Source: Xylocopa sonorina (lineage: Eukaryota > Arthropoda > Insecta > Hymenoptera > Apidae). Taken from it: DNA of 64,000 nt. The DNA is taken from positions 558,001-622,000 of the forward strand of contig NW_027490237.1 of NCBI RefSeq assembly GCF_050948175.1, in the 5' to 3' direction. The notes beneath the pieces were generated by a model. The model did no database searches, was not told where the DNA came from, and saw only the letters and a program-made list of their open reading frames with translations. This document shows positions 51,501-60,560 of the stretch, piece after piece; within the stretch, counting starts at the first letter, position 1; every line of letters begins with the position of its first letter. The position numbers and the translations under genes were made by a program.

Positions 51501-53917
51501 AGGTGTTATGTATTCCTCGTCTACACTTCAAATGAATGTAAATGCGACACTTCCTTGCAAGGAAATAGCGTTTGCAGATGTCTACCTATCGTAGCAATAG
51601 AGTTCTAATGCTTCTTAAAACACGATACCGCATCTCATTTCTATGTTTCATGGTAAGATATAATATGATTTGCGAGGTGTTATGTATTCCTCGTCTACAC
51701 TTCAAATGAATGTAAATGCGACACTTCCTTGCAAGGAAATAGCGTCTGCAGATGTCTAGGTATCGTAGCGATAGTGTTCTAATGCTTCCTAAAACGCGAT
51801 ATCGCATCTCATTTCTATGTTTTATGGTAAGATATAATATGATTTGCGAAGTGTTATGTATTCCTCGTCTACACTTCAAATGAATGTGAATGCGACACTT
51901 CCTCGCTAGGAAATAGCGTCTGCAGATGTCTACATATCGTAGCAATAGATTTCTAATCCTTCTTAAAACGCGATATCGCACCTCATTTCTATGTTTCATG
52001 GTAAGACATAATATGATTTGCAAAGTGTCATGTATTCCTCGTCTACTCTTCAAATGAATGTAAATGCGACACTTCCTTGCTAGGAAATAGCGTCTGCAGA
52101 TGTCTAGGTATCGTAGCGATAGAGTTCTAATGCTCCTTAAAACGCGATATCGCATCTCATTTCTATGTTTCATGGTAAGATATAATATGATTTGCGAAGT
52201 GTTATGTATTCCTCGTCTACACTTCAAATGAATGTAAATGCGACACTTCCTTGCAAAGAAATAGCGTTTGCAGATGTCTACCTATCGTAGCAATAGGGTT
52301 CTAATGCTTCTTAAAACGCGATATCGCATCTCATTTCTGTGTTTCATGGTAAGATATAATATGATTTGCGAAGTGTTATGTATTCCTCGCCTACACTTCA
52401 AATGAATGTAAATGCGACACTTCCTTGCTAGGAAATAGCGTCTGCAGATGTCTAGGTATCGTAGCGATAGAGTTCTAATGCTCCTTAAAACGCGATATCG
52501 CATCTCATTTCTATGTTTCATGGTAAGATATAATATGATTTGCGAAGTGTTATGTATTCCTCGTCTACACTTCAAATGAATGTAAATGCGACACTTCCTT
52601 GCAAAGAAATAGCGTTTGCAGATGTCTACCTATCGTAGCAATAGGGTTCTAATGCTTCTTAAAACGCGATATCGCATCTCATTTCTGTGTTTCATGGTAA
52701 GATATAATATGATTTGCGAAGTGTTATGTATTCCTCGCCTACACTTCAAATGAATGTAAATGCGACACTTCCTTGCAAGGAAATAGCGTCTACAGATGTC
52801 TACGTATCGTAGCAATAGAGTTCTTATGATACTTAAAACGCGATATTGCATCTTATTTCTATGTTTCATGGTAAGATATAATATGATTTGCGAGGTGTTA
52901 TGTATTCCTCGCCTACACTTCAAATGAATGTAAATGCGACACTTCCTCGCTAGGAAATAGCGTTTGCAGATGTCTACGTTGTGACGTCCGGCGTACCGCC
53001 GTACACCCTCCAGCGCCTCCCGCAGCATCCAGCAGCATCTTACCTGCAACAAGCTGCACCTGAGCGTACGAGACGAGCACATCCGCACACGGGGTTACCG
53101 CCCTACAGCCGAGCCAAGGCAGCCAAGCCGCAGCATCAACCCAGGAGTTCGACCATTCGACCGAGCTATCGCGCGTATCCAGCGACATACGAGGCATCTG
53201 AGGAACAACGCATCGAATCGCCCGCTATAACTCGTCCATATACATATTATTCGAACGTATATACACGTAGATACTAAAATCCTAGATCTAAGTACACGAC
53301 ACATCCATTGTAACACGAACAACACACATATGTATTTCTAAGACTAAGTTCGTTAATTTGTAAGTTGCGACGCGCTTACGCGCGCACCCGACGCGCGCGG
53401 CTCACGCTGAACGCGAGCCGCGCCCCACTCCGGCCGGCCGCCCCACCGCAAGGGCCGTGCGGCCGCCCTACCTCGACCGTCCATCCCCACCGCGGGGCCC
53501 AGCGACTCGCGCGCCACGCGATCCGAGGAGGTCGCGTGCACGCGAGACGATAGTCACTTCTTATCCGAACTCGCTCGACTTCACTTCAATCCAATGCCTT
53601 AGGGCCGTTCCATCACCTCACTTCGAGGTGTCTTGATTCTAAGTTCATATCCGTTCAAGTTCTAGTTCGTACTAAGTCTACTTTAATCTAGTTTAGGGAA
53701 AGTTAAGTGTAAGCGTAGGTTTTATATTAGAATATATCTTTGTTTTATTTTACATATTCCACTTGCAATTATTTCTAATACCCTCATACATTCTACGGTA
53801 TTCGCGTACTCGAAACACACATTCACTCTTCGAATAAGTCCATTGTTTTGAATTCGACTTAGTTAGAGAGGACCGCCGCTTAACTCTGTTGAATGATAAG
53901 CATTGACTGTTCGAAGA

Positions 53918-53924
53918 TATAAAT
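53918..53924 (+). promoter_or_regulatory. TATA-like box in the 5' LTR
   Basis: TATAAAT lies 91 bp upstream of the LTR small-ORF ATG. The solo LTR has a weaker TATAGAAAT at 30796, 78 bp upstream of its homologous ATG. If used, transcripts would start near 53950 and the small ORF would be the first ORF of the genomic RNA. Inferred only. Confidence 0.35.
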
Positions 53925-54008
53925 CGATTCTTCGTTCTCCTGGACCGACAAGGCTAGAGCGGACCGCCGCTTACCGACTCGTATCCAGCCAGACGAATTA
54001 CGTTTTGA

Positions 54009-54278
54009 ATGTGCCGCGCCGCTAAACGAAGAACGCGTCGTGCGGGACGTAAAAACTTCCTTCGACGATTATTTCGTGAGTACATCAGTTCCGAGACGGG
54101 TTCACCCCGCTACCCTGCCGCTGCAGTTGCGCCTGCTGTCCTGCTTCCGTCGGTTCAACGGTCCAGCCCGAGCCGTTGGAAGCTCATCCAGCTGACGATA
54201 CCTCGACGCAGCCCGTACGCAGCGACTATCCCGGAAGGCGATCCGAGACGACAGCGGTACCTGCAACAAAATTATTGA
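54009..54278 (+). CDS. LTR-encoded small basic protein (89 aa), function unknown
   Basis: ATG 54009 to TGA 54276-54278, wholly inside the LTR. The N-terminus carries RRTRRA, then KNF and REY, forming an arginine-rich segment at residues 3-23; a central Pro/Ala part is followed by RWKLIQL and ATIPEGDPRR. The diverged solo LTR at 29847-31398 encodes the same pattern. Over about 25 aligned N-terminal codons I count nine codons that differ only synonymously against six that change the residue, which suggests protein-level constraint. The stop lies about 30 bp before a donor-like GTAAGA. An Arg-rich segment could bind RNA or act as a nuclear signal; that is speculation. The alternative is a fortuitous ORF in GC-rich LTR. 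Confidence 0.5.
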   Translation: MCRAAKRRTRRAGRKNFLRRLFREYISSETGSPRYPAAAVAPAVLLPSVQRSSPSRWKLIQLTIPRRSPYAATIPEGDPRRQRYLQQNY

Positions 54279-54303
54279 AACAACTGCAGTAACGGGTGGC
54301 CGC

Positions 54304-54313
54304 AAAGGTAAGA
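54304..54313 (+). other. Splice-donor-like site near the end of the LTR
   Basis: AAAGGTAAGA has its GT at 54308-54309. The diverged solo LTR keeps AAAGGTAGGG at the equivalent place (GT at 31237). Conservation after so much divergence suggests the site is used, perhaps for a spliced subgenomic RNA. No acceptor is proven. Confidence 0.4.
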
Positions 54314-54473
54314 ATCTTTGATATTTACCGCGTCCGCGAGTGATAACAGTGTTCGCGTCCCATCAACGGAACCCTCATCCGTCGCGGTTTAGCGACTATA
54401 TTCCGTGACTTGGCTGCGTGTCATCCGCGAGTTATATCGGAAATTTTCCTAGACCGCGACGTGACACAAAATT

Positions 54474-54491
54474 TGGTGACAGCGGTGGGAT
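54474..54491 (+). other. Gypsy primer-binding site
   Basis: TGGTGACAGCGGTGGGAT begins 7 bases after the 5' LTR terminal CA. The leading TGG fits the complement of a tRNA CCA end. I cannot name the tRNA. Confidence 0.65.
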
Positions 54492-54540
54492 TGCTTCGCG
54501 TCGAATCTAGAAATTCCGCTACGAAGAGACGTGACCAGCC

Positions 54541-55833
54541 ATGGCGACGCGTACGCCGGTTAAAACTCGCCACCAGCCGCCCCGAGGCACCGCCGCAGGC
54601 GCCGACACAGACAAAGAGCATCAAGTTGCTCGCAGGATCGAATTCCATGACGCACATGCTGATCCGCTTCCGCGAACCTCCGAGACCGCCGAGAGTAATC
54701 GAACCGCCGATAATACTATCGCGTTAATGCAACAGATCGACGAACTGCGCCGCGAACTCGAGACACTTCGCCGTTCTCAGAATTTAACTTGTACCGACAC
54801 AGCTTCGTTAGAGATCCCACGTTTAAATTCGACCCCTACGCAAAGCGCGAACGCGGACATAGTGTATCGCCACGATGAACTATCATTAAAGCAGGCTCTC
54901 GAAGCCGTCCCCAATTTTGACGGACAGAATATACCTGTCCTACAATTCACTAGGGCTTGTAAACGCGCATTTGAGTTGATTCCAAACGGGTGCGAACGTA
55001 CGTTTACACGCTTAGTTAAATGTAAGCTAAAGGGCCGCGCATATTTAGCACTTGAAGACGAATCCTGTAATACGGTATTAGAGCTCACGGACCTTCTACG
55101 AAATTCGTTCGGCACATCTCGATCCGCGCATCATTATCGCGGAGAGTTAACAAATATCTATATGAAACAGGACGAGCATATACTCGATTTTATTAGCCGC
55201 GTCAAAGATTTACGCTCTGCAATTATTGACTGCGAACGCCTATCGCCTTATGCGTCGGAAAACTCGTCCGATGTAGACGAATTAACACTTCGGTGTTTCG
55301 TCGACGGATTAATTCCGGAAATCCGTACACAGATCCCCATGCAACAGCTTCACTCGCCGCAAGAGGCTTTCACACGCGCTCGCGAACTGTTCAAGCGCTA
55401 CGAGCTGGACTGCGAGCGATTAATAAATTCTCCCCCGCGACTAGAGTCTCGAGCTAAACGAAACGACGTTACCTGTTCGAGGTGCAATAATATCGGGCAC
55501 TACGCCAGAGACTGCCGGGTTAGATTACCACCCCCACGACAACCATCGTATACTTATCCTTCCGCCACTTCACGCGAAATTCCTGCACGAAGAACCGCCT
55601 ATGAAAATCCGCGACCGGTTACGCCGCGCGAAAAATTTTGTAGATACTGCAAGACACCGGGCCACGAGTTAGAAGAGTGCAGGAAAAGGCAGTATTATAA
55701 TAATGTCAGGGCTTCGGGAAACGGGAACGGCCTCCAGCCGCGCCGCGAGACGGGCCGCGAGGTCAACCGAAATATACGATCTCTCGCAACGAACAACCCG
55801 ACAACCGAGGACGACGATACGGTGCAGCAATAA
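54541..55833 (+). CDS. gag: Gag polyprotein of Gypsy element (430 aa)
   Basis: Structural protein that packages element RNA into virus-like particles. Residues about 60-80 form a Leu/Glu/Arg-rich coiled-coil-like helix. Residues about 115-290 look like a retrotransposon capsid domain (PNFDG..F, LVKCKLKGRA, ILDFISRVKDL). Two CCHC zinc knuckles follow: CSRCNNIGHYARDC at residues 312-325 and CRYCKTPGHELEEC at 367-380, both with exact C-x2-C-x4-H-x4-C spacing. The ATG at 54541 (context CAGCCATGGC) is the first suitable one after the PBS; an overlapping frame starting near 54410 lies in the LTR and is not used. Gag ends with TAA at 55831. A slip site at 55716 overlaps its last 37 codons. Confidence 0.93.
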   Translation: MATRTPVKTRHQPPRGTAAGADTDKEHQVARRIEFHDAHADPLPRTSETAESNRTADNTIALMQQIDELRRELETLRRSQNLTCTDTASLEIPRLNSTPTQSANADIVYRHDELSLKQALEAVPNFDGQNIPVLQFTRACKRAFELIPNGCERTFTRLVKCKLKGRAYLALEDESCNTVLELTDLLRNSFGTSRSAHHYRGELTNIYMKQDEHILDFISRVKDLRSAIIDCERLSPYASENSSDVDELTLRCFVDGLIPEIRTQIPMQQLHSPQEAFTRARELFKRYELDCERLINSPPRLESRAKRNDVTCSRCNNIGHYARDCRVRLPPPRQPSYTYPSATSREIPARRTAYENPRPVTPREKFCRYCKTPGHELEECRKRQYYNNVRASGNGNGLQPRRETGREVNRNIRSLATNNPTTEDDDTVQQ

Positions 55834-58800
55834 ACCTCACCGGAAAAACCAACACGCCGAGTGTTATCCTGAATTCGGACACCCTATTGAAAAGTACCGA
55901 GTTCATGATTGATACCGGCGCCGAAATTAACGTCGTGAAACGGTCCGCGTTATCTTTATCTGCCCGAATCGATCCTTCAGAGACGTTGATTATCACGGGA
56001 GTCACGAATGGTCAAACCAAAACCATCGGGACTGTTAATATCGTTTTATTCGGTCGCGTCGTGCCATTTAATGTAGTTAACGACGATTTCCCTCTCGGCC
56101 CAGACGGGATATTAGGCTCAGGTTTCTGCGCTGACGCGGAAATCTCTTTTCCGAAAAAAGAGATTAAATGGCACGGGAAAACGATTCGTTTCTGTCGCGA
56201 TATTTCTTCCACGGAGGACAAGCTTATCCCTAATTCAGGAAGAAAGCTTTCGGAAACCTCCGAAAAAGTAAATAATCCGATTGAAAAACCGCCGAAAGCT
56301 CTAGAGGAAGCAAAACGCGCCGCGAAACCCTCCAAAGAGCCTCGAAAATCCGCTAAAAATTTTTTTAAAAGCGAGCAAATATCAATACCGCCGCGTATGA
56401 ACGTAGGGATAAGAGTCCGAATAATTAATTCGCATCTTCCCGAGGGGATAATTCCCCGCATCGACATAGCGCCGGGAATCTATTTCGGCAACGCACTGGT
56501 GAAAGTTGCGGGAGATACGGCGATAGCCAGGGTAATTAACTCTACCGATAAAACGGTCGAATTCGCCCTACCTCCAATCAAACTAGAGCCAGTTGAAATT
56601 ATGTCATCAAATGCAAAGGAAGACAGCCTCGCGCTCTTTCCAATTTTTTCACAAATTTCCGAATCGAACGATAGGTCGAAATCAAGTGTCGCCGATTCGT
56701 CCGGCAAATCCCAAAAGGGAAAGTCAAATAATACAGCTCCGCGTACTACGCCGTGTTTCGAGCTCGAATCTCCTCTTTGCGCCCAGAGACAATTAACCTA
56801 CGCGCAGGTAACCAAATCGACCGCAAAAGTCGCACCGACTCGACCCTCCGCAACCGCATCGAAATCCCGCCTAGAGCAGGTAATCAACCTCTTGCGACTC
56901 GAGCATCTGAACGACGAAGAAAAGCGCCATGTAATCGATTTAATAACCAAAAGCCAGGATTTATTCTACATCGAGGGCGATGTTTTGGGCCACACCACTG
57001 CGACGACTCATAAAATTCCCACGGTCGACGACAGACCAATCAATGTTAAGCAGTATCGCTTTCCGCCCGCACACAAAGAGGAAATTCGAACGCAAGTCGA
57101 GACCCTGTTACGTAACGGCATCATTCGCGATTCCAAATCACCGTATAACTCCCCTCTTTGGGTCGTCCCAAAGAAAGCGGATTCGCAAGGGAAAAAGCGC
57201 TGGCGAGTCGTCATCGATTATCGCGCGTTAAACGAGAAGTCGATCGCCGACGCATATCCTTTGCCTTGTATAACTGAAATACTTGACCAGCTTGGCAGTG
57301 CCAAGTATTTCAGTACCTTCGATTTAGCCAGCGGGTTTCACCAGATACCGATGGAACCCGCTGACGCCCATAAAACCGCGTTTTCAACGCCACATGGGCA
57401 TTTCGAATTTACGAGGATGCCATTCGGGCTCAAAAACGCGCCCGCCACATTTCAACGCTTAATGGACAGCGTGCTTGCGGGATTACAGGGAAACGAACTA
57501 TTCGTATACCTAGACGACATAGTCGTTTACGCGAGCTCGCTCCAAGAGCATGCGGCCAAGTATATAAAACTAACAAACAGACTCCGAGAAGCGAACTTGG
57601 CACTTCAACCCGATAAGTGCGAGTTCCTCCGCCGCGAGGTTAGTTATCTCGGGCACGTCATTAGCGAAAGTGGCGTGAAACCCGACCCTTCGAAAATAAG
57701 CGCCGTCCGAAACTTTCCGCGTCCTACGAACCCCAAACAAGTAAAACAATTTCTGGGACTCGCGGGTTACTACAGACGCTTTATAGAAAATTTTTCCAAT
57801 ATCGCAAAGCCGCTAACAAATTTATTAAAAAAGGATATCCCGTTCGTATGGCGAAACGAGCAACAAAACGCGTTCGTTTATTTACGAGATGCATTATGCG
57901 AAGCGCCAATTCTACAATTTCCAAATTTTAAATTACCTTTTGTAATCACTACCGATGCATCAGCGGATGCAATCGGCGCAGTTTTGAGCCAAGGCCCGAT
58001 AGGCCGCGACCTTCCGATCGCGTATACATCGCGACTCCTAAACTCCGCCGAGAAAAACTACTCGACAATAGAAAAAGAGTGCCTCGCGATCGTTTATGCG
58101 GTACACCAGTTCAGACCGTATGTTTACGGAAATCAATTTAAATTGGTAACCGACCATCGTCCACTGGTGTGGATGAACTCCGTCAAGGATCCATCCAGCC
58201 GTCTTGTGAGGTGGAGGCTAAAGCTCGCGGAGTATGATTACGAGATGGTTTATAAGACCGGTAAGACGAATTTGAACGCAGACGCCTTATCCCGTAATCC
58301 CGTCAAAGTCTGTCCTCTCATGCAATCATCCTCATCGGACGAAAATATATTCGATCCGAATCCAAAACCTCATCATTCAAAGAAATCCGCAATACCTCCT
58401 CCTCCTCCACCCTCACCGATTTCAGATAATAACCATACCGCATCAGCCCCTTTACCGACCGAGCACGTTCGGTACGAACCGCTTTTTAAGTACACGAGAG
58501 ATACCATCGCCACTAGGCGCGACAATCACGTTATATTCATAACAACTTCCGGACGCCCCTACGACGCCGGCGCTAATCAAATAGAAAAATCTGGAAAATT
58601 TTTTACACACGAATCAAACATTAATCTGACAAAGGCCAAAGTAACCAAAATAGACAACTTCTATCAAATTCAATTACCCGTAATAGAGCACGAGAAACGT
58701 CCAATAGACTACCAAGTAGTAATAGAATCTCTCCGTTCGTTGTACGATGTAATCTTGGAACTGCAATTAACAACTTTTAGCATCGCGCAGACCGCGTTAG

Positions 58801-60560
58801 ACTCAGTTACGTGGTTTCAACTCCGAACAGCATTGCAAGACCTATTTTACGAGACCACACTTCAAATCACAATCTGTCAAGGCCTCATTCATATCCCCGC
58901 GGAACAAAGTAGAGAGAAAATTATTCGCGAAAATCACGACTCACCGGTAGGTGGTCACAAAGGAGTTAATAAGACATACTCCCGTATCAGAGAAAGATAT
59001 TACTGGCCCAATATGAAGGACGAAATTCAGAATTATATTAACAAATGTCGGAGTTGTCAACTAGAGAAGTTAGTTCGCGTAAAAACGAGACAGCCCTTAA
59101 CTTTAACGGATACACCGGGTTGCGCGTTCGATAAGATATCTATGGATGTCATGGGGCCACTTCCAGTAACGCCCGAGGGATACACTAACATTCTCACGAT
59201 CCAGGACCTTCTAACAAAATACTCCATTGCTATCCCGTTAAAACAAACTACCGCCGTCGACATAGCAGATGCCCTCATTACCGGCTTTATCTGCAGATTT
59301 GGATGTCCAAAAGGAATTCTTACCGACCAGGGCTCCAACTTTATAAATAGTCTAATTAAAGCCATCGCGATAAAATTTCGAATAAAGCAATACAAATCCA
59401 CAGCTTTCCACCCACAAACGAACGGATCGGTGGAAAGATCACACCACGTCCTGGCGGAATACTTAAAACATTACATCGACACCAGTGGCGATTGGGAGAG
59501 ATGGCTCCCGTATGCCATGTTCTCCTACAATACAAGCGTACACGAAGGTACCCTCTATACACCCCACGAACTCGTTTTCGGTCGTATTGCGAGAACCCCA
59601 TCAGACACACCATTCCAGGATAGCACAGAGAACGAAACTTACTCGGACTATTTAATAAACTTAAACGATAAAATTACGACTTCCCAGAAAATAGCGAGAG
59701 AGAATCTAGACAAAGCGAAGCGTCGCGCGAAATATTACTATGATAAGAAGCAAAATGTTCAGAATTTCAAAGTCGGTCAGTGGGTATTTTTACTTAGAGA
59801 GCCTCACAAGCATAAATTTCAATCCCAATATGTAGGCCCATATAGAATACTTGAAATTCTGAGCAATAATAACGTAAAACTAGCTATTAAGAGTAAATAT
59901 AAGATTGTCCATGCGAATAAATTAAAACCATGTAAACGTATGAGTAGTGTCAAACAGCAAAAGACTGAGAATGAACAAACTCAGAGCGACTCGAACGCGA
60001 GAAACCTTAGTATCAGTGCCAGTGGTAATAGTGTTAGTGACGATAGTGCCGAAGCAAGGGTATCCAGCACCGAAACTTCCGTCACCAGCGACGAAGGTCA
60101 CTCCGCAGAGGTGAAACGAGCCAGCTATGGATTCGACAGCAGGGAATCGGCAGAAACAAGGCAGCCAACCGGCAGTGCAAAAACTATGGAGCCACATCCA
60201 AGCTCACATCCGCCAGTCAGGAGATCTTGGCACCGCCAAGATTCCTTTTTTGAGGGGGGAGGTGTGACGTCCGGCGTACCGCCGTACACCCTCCAGCGCC
60301 TCCCGCAGCATCCAGCAGCATCTTACCTGCAACAAGCTGCACCTGAGCGTACGAGACGAGCACATCCGCACACGGGGTTACCGCCCTACAGCCGAGCCAA
60401 GGCAGCCAAGCCGCAGCATCAACCCAGGAGTTCGACCATTCGACCGAGCTATCGCGCGTATCCAGCGACATACGAGGCATCTGAGGAACAACGCATCGAA
60501 TCGCCCGCTATAACTCGTCCATATACATATTATTCGAACGTATATACACGTAGATACTAA
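55704..60560 (+). CDS. pol: Pol polyprotein of Gypsy element: protease, RT, RNase H, integrase
   Basis: The frame opens at 55704, in -1 relative to gag; expression is presumably as Gag-Pol by frameshift, about 2,000 residues in all. The overlap has no good ATG; the first in-frame TTG is at 55887, and residues below count from it. Protease: DTG at 9-11 and an ILGSGF motif. RT: PLWVVPKK, IDYRALN, and catalytic YLDD at 541-544. RNase H: first Asp at 690 (TTDAS), IEKECLA, TDHRPL, NADALSR. Integrase: zinc H-H-C-C from His1017 to Cys1054/Cys1057, catalytic Asp1087, Asp1147, Glu1183 (the last two separated by 35 residues), then a GPY motif at 1317-1319. A Ser/Thr/Glu-rich tail follows. The frame crosses the polypurine tract and continues 298 bp into the 3' LTR before TAA at 60558. 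Confidence 0.95.
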   Translation, partial: CQGFGKRERPPAAPRDGPRGQPKYTISRNEQPDNRGRRYGAAINLTGKTNTPSVILNSDTLLKSTEFMIDTGAEINVVKRSALSLSARIDPSETLIITGVTNGQTKTIGTVNIVLFGRVVPFNVVNDDFPLGPDGILGSGFCADAEISFPKKEIKWHGKTIRFCRDISSTEDKLIPNSGRKLSETSEKVNNPIEKPPKALEEAKRAAKPSKEPRKSAKNFFKSEQISIPPRMNVGIRVRIINSHLPEGIIPRIDIAPGIYFGNALVKVAGDTAIARVINSTDKTVEFALPPIKLEPVEIMSSNAKEDSLALFPIFSQISESNDRSKSSVADSSGKSQKGKSNNTAPRTTPCFELESPLCAQRQLTYAQVTKSTAKVAPTRPSATASKSRLEQVINLLRLEHLNDEEKRHVIDLITKSQDLFYIEGDVLGHTTATTHKIPTVDDRPINVKQYRFPPAHKEEIRTQVETLLRNGIIRDSKSPYNSPLWVVPKKADSQGKKRWRVVIDYRALNEKSIADAYPLPCITEILDQLGSAKYFSTFDLASGFHQIPMEPADAHKTAFSTPHGHFEFTRMPFGLKNAPATFQRLMDSVLAGLQGNELFVYLDDIVVYASSLQEHAAKYIKLTNRLREANLALQPDKCEFLRREVSYLGHVISESGVKPDPSKISAVRNFPRPTNPKQVKQFLGLAGYYRRFIENFSNIAKPLTNLLKKDIPFVWRNEQQNAFVYLRDALCEAPILQFPNFKLPFVITTDASADAIGAVLSQGPIGRDLPIAYTSRLLNSAEKNYSTIEKECLAIVYAVHQFRPYVYGNQFKLVTDHRPLVWMNSVKDPSSRLVRWRLKLAEYDYEMVYKTGKTNLNADALSRNPVKVCPLMQSSSSDENIFDPNPKPHHSKKSAIPPPPPPSPISDNNHTASAPLPTEHVRYEPLFKYTRDTIATRRDNHVIFITTSGRPYDAGANQIEKSGKFFTHESNINLTKAKVTKIDNFYQIQLPVIEHEKRPIDYQVVIESLRSLYDVILELQLTTFSIAQTALDSVTWFQLRTALQDLFYETTLQITICQGLIHIPAEQSREKIIRENHDSPVGGHKGVNKTYSRIRERYYWPNMKDEIQNYINKCRSCQLEKLVRVKTRQPLTLTDTPGCAFDKISMDVMGPLPVTPEGYTNILTIQDLLTKYSIAIPLKQTTAVDIADALITGFICRFGCPKGILTDQGSNFINSLIKAIAIKFRIKQYKSTAFHPQTNGSVERSHHVLAEYLKHYIDTSGDWERWLPYAMFSYNTSVHEGTLYTPHELVFGRIARTPSDTPFQDSTENETYSDYLINLNDKITTSQKIARENLDKAKRRAKYYYDKKQNVQNFKVGQWVFLLREPHKHKFQSQYVGPYRILEILSNNNVKLAIKSKYKIVHANKLKPCKRMSSVKQQKTENEQTQSDSNARNLSISASGNSVSDDSAEARVSSTETSVTSDEGHSAEVKRASYGFDSRESAETRQPTGSAKTMEPHPSSHPPVRRSWHRQDSFFEGGGVTSGVPPYTLQRLPQHPAASYLQQAAPERTRRAHPHTGLPPYSRAKAAKPQHQPRSSTIRPSYRAYPATYEASEEQRIESPAITRPYTYYSNVYTRRY
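55716..55722 (+). other. Candidate -1 ribosomal frameshift site GGGAAAC
   Basis: GGGAAAC fits X-XXY-YYZ in the gag frame: preceding G, then codons GGA AAC. It lies 13 bases after the last in-frame stop of the pol frame (TAA 55701-55703) and 111 bases before the gag stop, inside the 130-base gag/pol overlap. GC-rich sequence follows within a few bases and could form a stem. The same heptamer is a known slip site in some retroviruses and luteoviruses. Confidence 0.75.
60252..60262 (+). other. Polypurine tract
   Basis: GAGGGGGGAGG, preceded by a T run, abuts the 3' LTR start TGTGAC at 60263. It primes plus-strand DNA synthesis in LTR elements. Unusually it is inside the pol reading frame, encoding part of EGGGV. 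Confidence 0.9.

Larger units (their letters stand above)
35561..52979 (+). repeat. Satellite array, subfamily C, '+' orientation, exact 174-bp period
   Basis: From about 35.56 kb the monomer changes to TCATGGTAAGATATAATATG, ATTTGCGAAGTGTTATG, ATTCCTCGTCTACACTTC and TTCCTTGCAAGGAA. The period is very regular at 174 bp, that is 58 codons, so one minus-strand frame stays open through successive monomers and yields ORFs up to 387 codons (50368-51531) of a repeated basic 58-residue unit. These frames lack start context, domains or splice structure and are read as satellite translation. Blocks recur at offsets 1,044 (36.5 to 37.5 kb), 3,828 (44.4 to 48.3 kb), 5,744 (40.7 to 46.4 kb), 522 and 348 bp. 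A 66-bp internal deletion lies near 40330. Confidence 0.97.
52980..54466 (+). repeat. Gypsy 5' LTR
   Basis: Begins TGTGACGTCC and ends GACGTGACA, giving TG..CA termini. The GC-rich middle (53360-53540) is followed by AT-rich sequence, a TATA-like TATAAAT (53918-53924), two copies of GACCGCCGCTTA (53871, 53962), a small arginine-rich ORF (54009-54278) and a splice-donor-like AAAGGTAAGA (54304). Its first ~300 bp duplicate the 3' end of pol, so the 98-codon ORF at 52981-53277 is a pol-tail echo and not a separate gene. Confidence 0.95.

Noticed and set aside
35660..53088. Dozens of minus-strand ORFs (up to 387 codons) encoding a 58-residue repeat
   Set aside because: They coincide exactly with the 174-bp satellite unit, have no start context, domain or splice structure, and stop wherever a variant monomer introduces a stop. 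Recorded as satellite translation; the frame regularity is kept only as a finding.
52981..53277. 98-codon ORF at the start of the 5' LTR as an independent gene
   Set aside because: It is the LTR duplicate of the pol C-terminal tail (60264-60560).
53353..53553. 62-codon ORFs on both strands of the LTR (also at 60636-60836)
   Set aside because: They lie in the GC-rich LTR core where stops are rare in every frame; no similarity is kept in the solo LTR.
59922..60480. env-like gene after integrase
   Set aside because: No signal peptide, transmembrane segment or separate ORF is present; the sequence after integrase is a hydrophilic tail of pol.
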